Numbered from the stretch's first letter, positions 39,789 through 47,328 are shown. The stretch: DNA of 62,673 bases from an uncultured SAR116 cluster alpha proteobacterium (GCA_902623995.1 CACNWE010000012.1:1-62673), one strand, 5' to 3'. Notes: generated from the letters alone by a model not told the origin. A program made the numbers and translations.

Positions 39789-40436
39789 CTAAAATTTTCT
39801 AAATTTTAGATAAGCTTGTTCAGGATCCATACCTTCTAATATAGCTTTTCTCATTTCACTTTCAGTGGACATAACTTCTTCGGTCTTTTTTATTACTCCT
39901 TCTGCTACATTTTGAGGTATTATTACGGCCCCATCCATATCAGCTATAATATAGTCACCTGAATATATCGTGACGCTTCCTATAGTGACAGGTTGTCCAA
40001 GAGAGTTATATTTCCATCTTTCTACGATATCAGCAGGTGTTGACAACCTACAAAAAACTGGAAAATTAGCATCTATAATTTCTTCAACGTCCCTACAGTG
40101 CCCATCCATTAGATAACCTTTAGTCCCTTTTACCATTAATGCTCGAGCAGATAATTCTCCCATAAGTGCAATTGAATGTGTGTTAGGTTGACAAACAATA
40201 ACTTTATCATTTGGAACCTTTGATAAAACTTGAGACCATAAAAGAAGAGATTCGTGTCTAGATATTGTTTTGTCCACATGGCCAGATACTGTGTAAATTT
40301 CTCCAAATAGCTTTTGACCCCTTTCTAAAGCCTGTATTTCAGGTGGAAGGACACAATTTCCGTACCCCTCTTCTCTTAGGACGTCATGAATAGCACTAGC
40401 ATAACATTTTGAAAGACGGCTTGTTAAATCAGTCAT
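39789..40436 (-). CDS. RraA-like protein (HMG/CHA aldolase superfamily)
   Basis: The 215 residues match the RraA/DlpA fold, once called demethylmenaquinone methyltransferase. 'MVKGTKGYLMDGHCRDVEEI' contains the Arg-Asp pair needed for class II pyruvate aldolase or oxaloacetate decarboxylase activity, and 'GDYIIADMDGAVIIPQ' is typical. An aldolase role on a sugar-acid breakdown product fits the nearby enolase-superfamily dehydratase and 2-hydroxy-acid dehydrogenase, but RNase E regulation cannot be excluded. Confidence 0.82.
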   Translation of the reverse strand: MTDLTSRLSKCYASAIHDVLREEGYGNCVLPPEIQALERGQKLFGEIYTVSGHVDKTISRHESLLLWSQVLSKVPNDKVIVCQPNTHSIALMGELSARALMVKGTKGYLMDGHCRDVEEIIDANFPVFCRLSTPADIVERWKYNSLGQPVTIGSVTIYSGDYIIADMDGAVIIPQNVAEGVIKKTEEVMSTESEMRKAILEGMDPEQAYLKFRKF

Positions 40437-40955
40437 ACCTTAACTCCAGTAAATTTTGAAGATCTTATCATTAAGTAATATTTAAAGTCGACACAATTGA
40501 AACATCTAGCTTTATTAAAATTATTAATTTATTTTTCTATCTACAATTTTCTAAAATTTTTTCCAATGAATCTTACTAACGCAACAATATATCAGCTAAC
40601 AAAAGTATCTATTTTTACCAATGTTATAGATAATCGATAAGTTTTAAAATTTTTTATTGGGTATCTTTTTGGAGTTCTTTTTGAGAATTACAGCTTAGGA
40701 CTTCTCCACTACAACAATCATCAACAACCCTCTTGCATTCAAGACATTGATAATGTGATTGGATATATACATACCCCTTTTTACTTGAATAATAGGGCAA
40801 AAAAGCATAGTATTCATTTTAAAATATCATTCTCTGAATTGAAGATTAATAATGATGCAATTTAACTAATGTATGATTAATTAATCAAACAAAATTGTTT
40901 ACATTTAAGAAGTTTAGTGTAGTTAATTAATTTAGGTTATGTTCGGTTATCAAGC
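40437..40955. other. Gene-poor spacer with one broken small ORF
   Basis: The 519 bases between the RraA-like gene and the first small secreted gene hold no intact gene that I can support. The only coding-like part is the frame at 40654-40817 on the minus strand. The rest is AT-rich with no strong hairpin. Confidence 0.6.
40654..40817 (-). pseudogene. Small cysteine-rich protein gene, apparently frameshifted
   Basis: A minus-strand frame ending at 40654 reads 'GYVYIQSHYQCLECKRVVD' and then 'DCCSGEVLSC', with five cysteines in a compact pattern (C-x2-C, CC, C). No ATG lies in that frame, but ATG at 40817 with the codons for MNTMLF lies one base out of phase across a run of six T. One added T would join both parts into a protein of 54 residues. 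It is either a decayed gene, a TTG start, or a sequence error at the homopolymer. Function unknown; the cysteines suggest metal binding. Confidence 0.45.
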
Positions 40956-41327
40956 ATGAAATTTCTTTTTATTTTGTTATTCTTATCACTTCTATTTACT
41001 AAATTGGTTAAAGCTGAGGAAAAACCTCTTTTCATAAAATGCAAAAGCTTAGATGACAATACAATTTTAGATTTTAAAATAAATAAAGATAACGAACTGT
41101 ACACAACGGTGTTCAAAAAGATAAAAAACAATTTTATTGAAATTGGAGAGGTGGTTGGTCAAAAAAAAGATACATTTATCTTATTTGAAGATAAATATGC
41201 TTACCTTGGAGTAGATTTTGCCTGGCATTATGATAAAAATACTCTTAAATTAAAACCAGTTTTATTGAGTAAAGGAACTATAAAATTAAATAAATTACCT
41301 GAAGAATTATCGTGTATGTTAATTTAA
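40956..41327 (+). CDS. Small secreted protein, paralogue of 46555-46941
   Basis: The 123-residue protein has a signal peptide (residues 1-20, cleaved near KAEE) and two cysteines (29 and 120) likely to form a disulfide. Its core, 'FIEIGEVVGQKKDTFILFED' followed by 'VDFAWHYDK', is shared with the protein at 46555-46941 ('FIKVGNVVGQKVSSFLLFED', 'NFAWHLDM'). I do not recognise the family. A periplasmic protein of beta-rich character is inferred from the pattern. Confidence 0.7.
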   Translation: MKFLFILLFLSLLFTKLVKAEEKPLFIKCKSLDDNTILDFKINKDNELYTTVFKKIKNNFIEIGEVVGQKKDTFILFEDKYAYLGVDFAWHYDKNTLKLKPVLLSKGTIKLNKLPEELSCMLI

Positions 41328-41399
41328 AACAATTAACAAGTAAAATTATAAAAATCTCAACTTAAAATATGAATTTAGAAAATTAAACATAATATAAAA

Positions 41400-41699
41400 A
41401 TGAAATTTAAAGAATTAAAGTTTATTAACGGGATTTGTCAACTTGATTATAATTATTATGTAATTTCTTTCACTTCTTCTCAAGATAAAAGCTCCTACTC
41501 ATGTACAATCTTTAATAGAGCTAAATTACCTGTGGATCTTCCTGGAATAAAGACTGAAGTAATTAAAAATAATAAATGGACTAAAATCAATTTCTCAAAG
41601 ATAGAAATTGAAACTTTAATAAGAAAAATACAAGCATTCACGGGAAATAAAAACCCAAAACATATGGATGAAAGTGAATTTTATAAGGACATATTTTAA
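41400..41699 (+). CDS. Hypothetical protein, 99 residues
   Basis: This is a soluble, lysine-rich protein without signal peptide, membrane segment or recognised motif. The segment 'FTSSQDKSSYSCTIFNRAKL' is the most distinctive. It starts with ATG and lies 72 bases after the secreted-protein gene on the same strand. The codon use resembles its neighbours. No function can be given. Confidence 0.5.
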   Translation: MKFKELKFINGICQLDYNYYVISFTSSQDKSSYSCTIFNRAKLPVDLPGIKTEVIKNNKWTKINFSKIEIETLIRKIQAFTGNKNPKHMDESEFYKDIF

Positions 41700-41737
41700 A
41701 GAATAAAAATTTGTGTTTTTAAGAAAGTAAATCTAGT

Positions 41738-41893
41738 TTATATAAGGTAACAAACAAAAAACCCAATTATTAAACCTTCAGCAAAACTGATCCAAATTAT
41801 CTGGTAATTTGATAAACCAGTAATTTTTTGAACTTTTTCAATTAAATCTATATGCCATGCTTTAAATTTATTTATCATATAAGACTGATCCAT
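41738..41893 (-). CDS. Small single-span membrane protein, 51 residues
   Basis: This short minus-strand gene encodes an amphipathic N-terminal part ('INKFKAWHIDLIEKVQKI', then 'TGLSNYQIIWISF') and a C-terminal membrane helix ('EGLIIGFFVCYLI'). The pattern K-W-H-x-D-L-x-E-K-V-Q-K-x-x-G-L-S-N-Y-Q looks like a constrained protein, not chance. An internal Met at codon 6 could be the true start. No good ribosome site is seen. Function unknown. Confidence 0.55.
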   Translation of the reverse strand: MDQSYMINKFKAWHIDLIEKVQKITGLSNYQIIWISFAEGLIIGFFVCYLI

Positions 41894-42000
41894 TAAATTT
41901 TAGTTATACATCTTATAGTAATTTATTAATGTTAATAAAAATCATCATTATTATAGCATATTTAGCATACAAATTTATCATAATAATATAAATTAGACAT

Positions 42001-42762
42001 ATGCTATTTAAACATTTTACTAACAAGGTTTTTAATTATTTTTTTAACATTACTTTTATTTTTTTTGCCAATTGTACATTGGCGAAAGATGATAGGATGC
42101 AAAAAATTTCTTATTATTCAATTGATCTTACCGAAGTATCCATTGGTGAATTCAATAAATTCACTAATACTACAAATTATATTACAGAGGCTGAAAAAAG
42201 AGGATGGGGTTATGTGTATTCATCAGGATGGATAAAAAAAGATGGATGGAATTGGAAAAAACCTTATGGAATAAAAGGAGAATTAAATGAACCTGCTGTG
42301 CATATAAATTTTGATGAAGCTCAAATGTTTTGCAAATGGAAAGACAAAAGACTTCCTAGTGAAGAAGAATGGATATATGCAGCATACACGGAAATGCGAA
42401 AAACATCAGCTAGTAATTTTATATATGGGCAAACTTATGAGTATCCAGTTGGGGACACACCTGAAGGTGTAAATTGTTTGAAAGATTGTAAATTCGAAAA
42501 TAATGTAAATTACAAAAAGCTATTATCAAGAGGTAATGGTCATTCTAAAGTTGGTGTTACAAAAAAAGGAATAAATGGTTTGTATGATATGGGTGCAAAT
42601 GTTTGGGAATGGGCTAACATAGAGAACAAAATAACCAAAGCCACGAAAGGTGGTTCTTGGTGGTATGGAAAAGAACAGATGCGCCTAAGCCATCGAGCAA
42701 GAAAAGATAAAAATATGTCAGCAGTTTATATTGGATTTAGGTGTGTCAAAAATTTAAATTAA
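42001..42762 (+). CDS. Secreted formylglycine-generating-enzyme (FGE-sulfatase/SUMF1) domain protein
   Basis: The 253-residue protein has a signal peptide (to about residue 28) and then a complete SUMF1/FGE-sulfatase domain: 'IDLTEVSIGEFNKFTN', 'PAVHINFDEAQMFCKWK', 'RLPSEEEWIYAA', 'GLYDMGANVWEW', 'KGGSW' and terminal 'IGFRCVKN'. True formylglycine-generating enzymes have two copper-binding cysteines after the GGSW region; here that stretch ('WYGKEQMRLSHRARKDK') has none. It is therefore probably not a sulfatase activator but a periplasmic relative of other function. Confidence 0.82.
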   Translation: MLFKHFTNKVFNYFFNITFIFFANCTLAKDDRMQKISYYSIDLTEVSIGEFNKFTNTTNYITEAEKRGWGYVYSSGWIKKDGWNWKKPYGIKGELNEPAVHINFDEAQMFCKWKDKRLPSEEEWIYAAYTEMRKTSASNFIYGQTYEYPVGDTPEGVNCLKDCKFENNVNYKKLLSRGNGHSKVGVTKKGINGLYDMGANVWEWANIENKITKATKGGSWWYGKEQMRLSHRARKDKNMSAVYIGFRCVKNLN

Positions 42763-42878
42763 ATGTCTTTTTATTTGAATATTTGCCATTAATTTACCTC
42801 ATTCTTTTCAAATTTAAGTCATTATTTTTTGATTAAATGCTAAAATGAAAAAATAATTTTTCATTTATAACCTCCTAG

Positions 42879-42906
42879 AGCATTAGCTGATAATTCAGCT
42901 AATGCT
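42879..42906. terminator. Perfect 12-bp hairpin between convergent genes
   Basis: AGCATTAGCTGA and TCAGCTAATGCT form a perfect stem with a four-base loop in the convergent gap between the FGE-like gene (plus) and the DUF123 gene (minus), touching the DUF123 stop codon. The T tract is weak on both sides (TTAATTCTTT on the plus strand). A bidirectional terminator is the simplest reading. Confidence 0.55.
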
Positions 42907-43250
42907 TAATTCTTTACAAATTTCAAATGACTTTTGCATGATAAATTACAATCAGAACTACCAAAACCATCTATAATTATTATTCCCTTTGTCTTTTTAT
43001 TTAAATTACATTCAGTCATTTGTGATTTCTTTGTATCAATAATTTGCACAGCATCATTATTGAGTAAATAATCTATATGCCAATAGAGATTTTTTTTCTT
43101 AGAAAGATGCCTTTTAATTCTTTTATCGATATTTTTTTTGGCAGATCCTGTGTACACATAATATCCAACTGGAAAAATGAATTTTCCCAGTTTGCCAACT
43201 TTTAAATTTATCTCTTTTGTTACGTTTATAAATAATTGATAAGATTGCAA
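42906..43250 (-). CDS. GIY-YIG-like DUF123 nuclease domain protein
   Basis: The 114 residues match the DUF123 (Nuri-like) branch of the GIY-YIG superfamily: 'VGYYVYTGSAKKNIDKRIKR' and 'YWHIDYLLNNDAVQIID' with the R-x3-H ('RIKRHL') and 'HIDYLL' signatures. C-terminal cysteines ('SSDCNLSCKSHL') may bind metal. These single-domain proteins are presumed nucleic-acid nucleases, with few studied members. Its start seems to be TTG at 43250. It ends a row of four minus-strand small genes. Confidence 0.75.
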   Translation of the reverse strand: MQSYQLFINVTKEINLKVGKLGKFIFPVGYYVYTGSAKKNIDKRIKRHLSKKKNLYWHIDYLLNNDAVQIIDTKKSQMTECNLNKKTKGIIIIDGFGSSDCNLSCKSHLKFVKN

Positions 43251-43272
43251 TTTCTAACCACAAAATATATTT

Positions 43273-43545
43273 CTATAAATTACATTTATAACTAACTTTT
43301 TTTGCGTATTCAGGGAAATATTTTGAGATCACTGTAAGATCAAAAGAAGAAAGTATCGAAGTATTTGTCTCTCTTTCAAGAAGAAAATTAAAACTAAAAT
43401 TTAAAAGTTCTTTTTTTGAAATTTTATTCTTAGTTAGGTTGAAAATCATTTCATCAGTGACATAAACAACATGTTTAGTAATTTGATTTGCTTTAACAGT
43501 AATTTCAAATTTATCTTTAGATAATTCAGCAATTAGTAGCTCCAA
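43273..43545 (-). CDS. Conserved-looking small protein, 90 residues
   Basis: This soluble protein contains 'LLERETNTSILSSFDLTVIS' and 'KYFPEYAKKVSYKCNL'. The start is TTG at 43545, inside the end of the upstream gene (13-base overlap), with GAGG ten bases before, which suggests translational coupling. I have no function for it. The tight coupling to the 65-residue gene indicates a shared role. Confidence 0.6.
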   Translation of the reverse strand: MELLIAELSKDKFEITVKANQITKHVVYVTDEMIFNLTKNKISKKELLNFSFNFLLERETNTSILSSFDLTVISKYFPEYAKKVSYKCNL

Positions 43546-43730
43546 ATTTTCTTAACCTCATCTATTTTTAAAAATACACTATTATCATATTGATTTATTA
43601 TCTTTTCAATTGCTTCATCTTCGCTTTTTGCTTCTACAATCAACGTATTATTTTTAATTTCTTTTCTTCCATTAAAATGCTTGAATTCAAGTGAAAATTT
43701 TACTTCAAAATCAGTTTTCCAATTACTCAT
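43533..43730 (-). CDS. Small protein, 65 residues
   Basis: The sequence alternates beta-like stretches ('FEVKFSLEFKHF', 'NNTLIVEAKSEDEAIEKIIN'), compatible with a small alpha/beta fold. The ASEDEA-type segment resembles small domains seen at protein termini. It starts with ATG at 43730 and overlaps the next gene by 13 bases. Function unknown. Confidence 0.6.
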   Translation of the reverse strand: MSNWKTDFEVKFSLEFKHFNGRKEIKNNTLIVEAKSEDEAIEKIINQYDNSVFLKIDEVKKIWSY

Positions 43731-43764
43731 TGATTTTCATCACAATAATCTTATTAATATTTGA

Positions 43765-44109
43765 CTAGTCAGTTTTATAAAAGGTGCCTTCTTTAGTTAA
43801 GATTTCTAAAAATTTGGATGATACAGCTGTTGTACCTGAAACTTCTCCATCATTTAGCTCAATCTTTAAACCTTGTTCTTTAAAAGAATCTATTATAGGA
43901 CCAGCTGTATTATTATGATCTCTCATAAATGTTTTATGATCTGGAAAAATCAGAACTAAAGTAGCAATTATATCTGAATTACTAAAAATTAATTTCATTA
44001 ATGTACCATTTTGAAAACCCTCAGCATCTGCTTTAGTATCAGTGTAATTAACAAACATATTTTTAGACATTTTATCTTTAAATGTTATTTTTATGGTCCT
44101 TACATACAT
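43765..44109 (-). CDS. Possible dimeric alpha/beta-barrel (ABM-like) protein
   Basis: I start this at the ATG at 44109 ('MYVRTIKITFKDKMSKNMF'), which has AGGTG six bases upstream; an earlier GTG is less likely. The 114 residues have a beta-alpha-beta pattern with 'SDIIATLVLIFPDHKTFMRD', like single ABM (antibiotic-biosynthesis monooxygenase-type) domains. No catalytic residues can be named. It is divergent from the sodium channel gene across 157 bases. Confidence 0.6.
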   Translation of the reverse strand: MYVRTIKITFKDKMSKNMFVNYTDTKADAEGFQNGTLMKLIFSNSDIIATLVLIFPDHKTFMRDHNNTAGPIIDSFKEQGLKIELNDGEVSGTTAVSSKFLEILTKEGTFYKTD

Positions 44110-44266
44110 TAAATTCACCTATAACTAAATTAAGATATTAATTATTTAATCAAAGAATTTATTCATCGTAAAGCTTAAAACTGTTAATGATATCAATAAA
44201 TTTTTTACACTTGTAAAATTCTAAAATTTTATTAAAACAATTTAAAACATATTTTAGACTATTCTA

Positions 44267-45046
44267 ATGCATTCAATTAAAAAAATTTTAGAAAATAAGT
44301 ATTTTGTTACTTTTATAACAATAGTAATTATAATTAATGCTATTACTCTCGGACTAGAGACCAACTCTAAAATGAAAACAGAATTTGGTGTTATTCTGTC
44401 TTTAATTGATAGAGGTGCATTAACAATTTTTACAATTGAATTAATTTCCAAAATTGCAGTTTACAAACTAAGATTTTTCAAAGATGGTTGGAATATTTTT
44501 GATTTTTTAATTGTAGCAGTTTCTCTTATTCCTGCATCAGGTCCTTTCTCAGTCTTAAGAGCCTTTCGTATTTTTAGAACTCTAAGATTGTTATCAATTG
44601 TCCCGTCAATGAAGAGGATTATACAAGCTATATTTATTTCGATTCCTGGCATTTTATCTGTTGGTACAATTATTATATTGATATTTTATATTTCTTCAGT
44701 CTTAACTACTACTTTTTTTGGAGAAAAATTTTATGAATGGTTCGGCACAATAGGAAATTCAATGTACACACTTTTCCAAATAATGACTTTAGAAAGTTGG
44801 TCAATGGGTATAGTAAGGCCAGTAATGCAAGAATTTCCTTTGGCCTGGTTGTTTTTTGTGCCCTTTATCTTAGTTACAACATTCGCGATATTAAACTTGT
44901 TTATAGGTATAATTGTTGATGCGATGCAACAAATTTCAAAAGATGGTAATCATGAAGAAAAAAAATCTGAACTAGATTTACAAAAAAAAATTATATCTAT
45001 GGAATTACAATTGAAAGAAATAACAAAATTATTAAATAAAAAATAA
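44267..45046 (+). CDS. Bacterial voltage-gated sodium channel (NaChBac/NavAb type)
   Basis: The 259-residue, six-helix subunit forms a homotetrameric channel. S4 carries four gating arginines at three-residue spacing (Arg98, 101, 104, 107 in 'LRAFRIFRTLRLL'). The pore has the sodium selectivity filter T-L-E-S-W-S-M (174-180), the same as NavAb. S6 'LFIGIIVDAMQQ' is followed by a neck and a C-terminal coiled coil (~residues 232-256). In bacteria such channels link to motility, pH or osmotic responses; no flagellar gene is present here. Confidence 0.93.
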   Translation: MHSIKKILENKYFVTFITIVIIINAITLGLETNSKMKTEFGVILSLIDRGALTIFTIELISKIAVYKLRFFKDGWNIFDFLIVAVSLIPASGPFSVLRAFRIFRTLRLLSIVPSMKRIIQAIFISIPGILSVGTIIILIFYISSVLTTTFFGEKFYEWFGTIGNSMYTLFQIMTLESWSMGIVRPVMQEFPLAWLFFVPFILVTTFAILNLFIGIIVDAMQQISKDGNHEEKKSELDLQKKIISMELQLKEITKLLNKK

Positions 45047-45057
45047 ATGAGATTTTA

Positions 45058-45300
45058 GTGTCCTTTATTTATAACAAAAATGATGCAATATGCATGTGGT
45101 GTAAGAGAACAAAAAATCCGCATCCAGATTTCACCTTTGAAACAATTCCAACAAAGGTTTTTAAATCAAAAAAAGGTAGAAAAATTGAACTTTGTTTTAG
45201 TTGTTATGAATATGAAACTATTAAATCTCAAAAAACTAAAACGGATTTTAAAAAAAATTTAGACCTAAAATATGAGACATTAAAAATTTTAAATATTTGA
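45058..45300 (+). CDS. Small zinc-ribbon-like protein
   Basis: The 80-residue protein has two C-x2-C knuckles, 'AICMWCKRTKNP' and 'IELCFSCYEYE', 33 residues apart, as in zinc ribbons. The rest is lysine-rich. The start is GTG at 45058, eleven bases after the channel gene, so the two are probably co-transcribed. The partner and function are unknown. Confidence 0.6.
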   Translation: MSFIYNKNDAICMWCKRTKNPHPDFTFETIPTKVFKSKKGRKIELCFSCYEYETIKSQKTKTDFKKNLDLKYETLKILNI

Positions 45301-45322
45301 AAAACACGTTGTGTTTATATCT

Positions 45323-45907
45323 CTAAATTGATGATTTTTTTAATAAATTTTGAATATATGGTCTTAATTTTTTTATACCTATAAATGGGTGTATTTTAAG
45401 AACATAATCTAGATTTTTTAAAGCCTGTTTATATTCCTTTAATATAATATTAATTTGAACTAGTCCTGATATAGCCCCAAAATGTCTTGGCTCTAATTTT
45501 AAAGTTAATTTGATATCATTTATTGAGCCTATGTAATCGCCTTGCAAAAACTTAATTGTTGCAATCTTATTAATTGGTTCTGCCCACACAGGTTCTTTTT
45601 TCGATAATTTTTTAAAAAGTAAAAGCGCTTGATCTAATTTACCATTTTGTAATAATTCTAGACCCTTCTGCATTTGACTATTACTACTTTTAGTTGATCC
45701 ATTATTAAGCCATAAATTCCATATTTTAGCCTCATAGTCCATTGCTAAAATGGGATTAGTTGATTGTTTTAATTTAAAAAAAAGGTTGTCCAATTCAGAA
45801 GAATGAGAATTATGTGAAAAATTTATAAAGATAACTATTAAAATTGTAAAAATTTTATTTAATGTAAATAATTCATAAAATGTATTTTTTGCTGAATTAT
45901 AAATCAT
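45323..45907 (-). CDS. TPR-repeat protein, exported or membrane anchored
   Basis: The 194 residues begin with a hydrophobic segment (~18-36), probably a signal peptide or anchor, followed by at least three tetratricopeptide repeats ('MQKGLELLQNGKLDQALLLF', 'IKFLQGDYIGSINDIKLTLK', 'KEYKQALKNLDYVLKIHP'). TPRs bind proteins. It abuts the ABM-like gene upstream and converges on the zinc-ribbon gene. Confidence 0.75.
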   Translation of the reverse strand: MIYNSAKNTFYELFTLNKIFTILIVIFINFSHNSHSSELDNLFFKLKQSTNPILAMDYEAKIWNLWLNNGSTKSSNSQMQKGLELLQNGKLDQALLLFKKLSKKEPVWAEPINKIATIKFLQGDYIGSINDIKLTLKLEPRHFGAISGLVQINIILKEYKQALKNLDYVLKIHPFIGIKKLRPYIQNLLKKSSI

Positions 45908-46236
45908 TAATAATTTACATCATATAAAACGATACCCCTATTAGAAAAGACCTTCCATACAATACCTGTTTTATTTTTGAATTCTAATTCTGCTTCTTTA
46001 AAAATTTTTTGACATTCTACAAAAGCCTTTTCATCTTTATATTCCCACAAATGGCCTAACCTTAGTGTACCTTCTTTATTCCATATTTGAGACACCGTTT
46101 GCCTAAGTGCGCCTGCTTTTTTGAATTTTTCAAAATTTTTATTCATAATTTTTTCCCATTCAAGAACACCAACTTTCATATCGCTCTTTGTTTGAAAGTC
46201 TGAAGTAATATAACTTATAAGTTTAGAATCACTCAT
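45907..46236 (-). CDS. Dimeric alpha/beta-barrel-like protein, family copy 1 of 3
   Basis: I choose the ATG at 46236 because AGGAAGG lies eight bases upstream and because 'MSDSKLISY' then aligns with 'MPTSKLINY' of the copy at 59652-59990. Shared core: K-A-G-x-L-R, 'IWNKEG', 'YKDEKAFVECQ' and 'NRGIVLYD'. The 109 residues have the beta-alpha pattern of NIPSNAP/ABM-like proteins. No enzyme activity can be assigned. It is followed immediately by the TPR gene. Confidence 0.68.
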   Translation of the reverse strand: MSDSKLISYITSDFQTKSDMKVGVLEWEKIMNKNFEKFKKAGALRQTVSQIWNKEGTLRLGHLWEYKDEKAFVECQKIFKEAELEFKNKTGIVWKVFSNRGIVLYDVNY

Positions 46237-46261
46237 TTTCATACCTTCCTAAAAATTTTTT

Positions 46262-46537
46262 CTATTTGAATTCAATTTCAACAAATGAATATGGGAAGTC
46301 ATTATGATTTATGACGTTATGGTTAACACCTTTCGTTCTAAAGTAACTTACTCCCTTAGAAAGATATGAGTAAGATACTTCGCCATCATGATTTACAATT
46401 TTGAGACTACCATCCATCATTGGTACTACAACATAATCATATTCATGGACGTGTTTTCCAGTATCTTCACCTGGCTTAAATGACCAACGAGTTACTCTTG
46501 TCTTTTCATTATCAATCATTATTTCAGACTTAGCCAT
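46262..46537 (-). CDS. Cupin-fold protein
   Basis: The start at ATG 46537 ('MAKSEIMIDNEKTRVTRWSF') is preferred over an upstream TTG that would overlap the next gene. The 91 residues show the cupin metal motif 'PGEDTGKHVHEYDYVVVPMM' (H-x-H then a spaced Asp) and a second strand pair ('KGVNHNVINH') with His. Small stand-alone cupins bind metal and often small acids. It sits between two genes of the small-protein cluster. Confidence 0.75.
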   Translation of the reverse strand: MAKSEIMIDNEKTRVTRWSFKPGEDTGKHVHEYDYVVVPMMDGSLKIVNHDGEVSYSYLSKGVSYFRTKGVNHNVINHNDFPYSFVEIEFK

Positions 46538-46554
46538 ATTTGAATGCTCGCTAA

Positions 46555-46941
46555 CTAAAACCAAAAATTTTTACTTATGCAATCATATTTTGCTGGCATT
46601 TCAAACTTATTTTTATCTACCACAGTTAGTATAAATGGTTTTAAATTTTTTGTGACCATATCCAAGTGCCATGCAAAATTTAAATTTTTATCGATTGTCA
46701 TATCTTCAAACAGTAAAAAAGATGAGACTTTTTGTCCAACAACATTTCCTACCTTTATGAATTGACCATTGATCCTTTTGTAAGCAGTTGCATAGATATG
46801 ATTTTCATCATGTTTAAAAAAATATTCTTCTTTGCCTTTTACCTTATCACTATAGCATGAAATACCTGAATAAGGTTCGAATGCGTATATTTTGAAGCTG
46901 TACAGACTAAACAAAATTATTAGAGTTATTTTTTTTAACAT
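46555..46941 (-). CDS. Small secreted protein, paralogue of 40956-41327
   Basis: The 128 residues include a signal peptide (1-20, cleaved near YAFE). The core 'FIKVGNVVGQKVSSFLLFED', 'NFAWHLDM' and the late Cys ('KYDCIS') match the protein at 40956-41327 over its whole length. Two cysteines (29 and ~121) are conserved in both, consistent with a disulfide. The two genes lie 5.6 kb apart in opposite orientation. Function unknown. Confidence 0.7.
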   Translation of the reverse strand: MLKKITLIILFSLYSFKIYAFEPYSGISCYSDKVKGKEEYFFKHDENHIYATAYKRINGQFIKVGNVVGQKVSSFLLFEDMTIDKNLNFAWHLDMVTKNLKPFILTVVDKNKFEMPAKYDCISKNFWF

Positions 46942-47013
46942 TTTTAAATTTACAATATTTTTTTTAAAATATTAACAGAAGATAAATAAAAAAACATGTT
47001 TAAAATTAAGTTA

Positions 47014-47211
47014 TTAATGCTGTGTGTTATTTTTTTTTAATAAATCTTCCATAACAACTTTTAAAGATTCAAACAAGTCAATTGCTATTACCTTTTCATC
47101 CTCTGTTAGAGACAAAAATTGTTCGTTTAGTTGCTTCTTATCAGTACCTTTAGACTGTAATTTGATCCATACAGGGTTTTGCTGGATTTCTTGAAGGCTT
47201 TTATATTTCAA
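47014..47211 (-). CDS. Small soluble protein, 65 residues
   Basis: The open frame extends to 47277, but I start it at TTG 47211 because GGAG lies seven bases before it and the sequence after it is a compact soluble protein ('KYKSLQEIQQNPVWIKLQ', then 'LSLTEDEKVIAIDLFESL'). With the longer start it would have a hydrophobic N-terminus. It is divergent from the cyclase fusion. No function is known. Confidence 0.5.
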   Translation of the reverse strand: MKYKSLQEIQQNPVWIKLQSKGTDKKQLNEQFLSLTEDEKVIAIDLFESLKVVMEDLLKKNNTQH

Positions 47212-47328
47212 AACAAACTCCAAAAGATTATTAAAAATAATTGAAGCACAGTTAATCAAAAAAGTATAAAGTTTCAAAGTTTTTTTTCATTAGTTGATTC
47301 ATTTCTCATTATCATTATAATTTTAAAT

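Noticed and set aside
45302..45316. AAACAC-GTT-GTGTTT hairpin between convergent genes as terminator
   Set aside because: Only six weak base pairs and no T tract; too little in AT-rich DNA.
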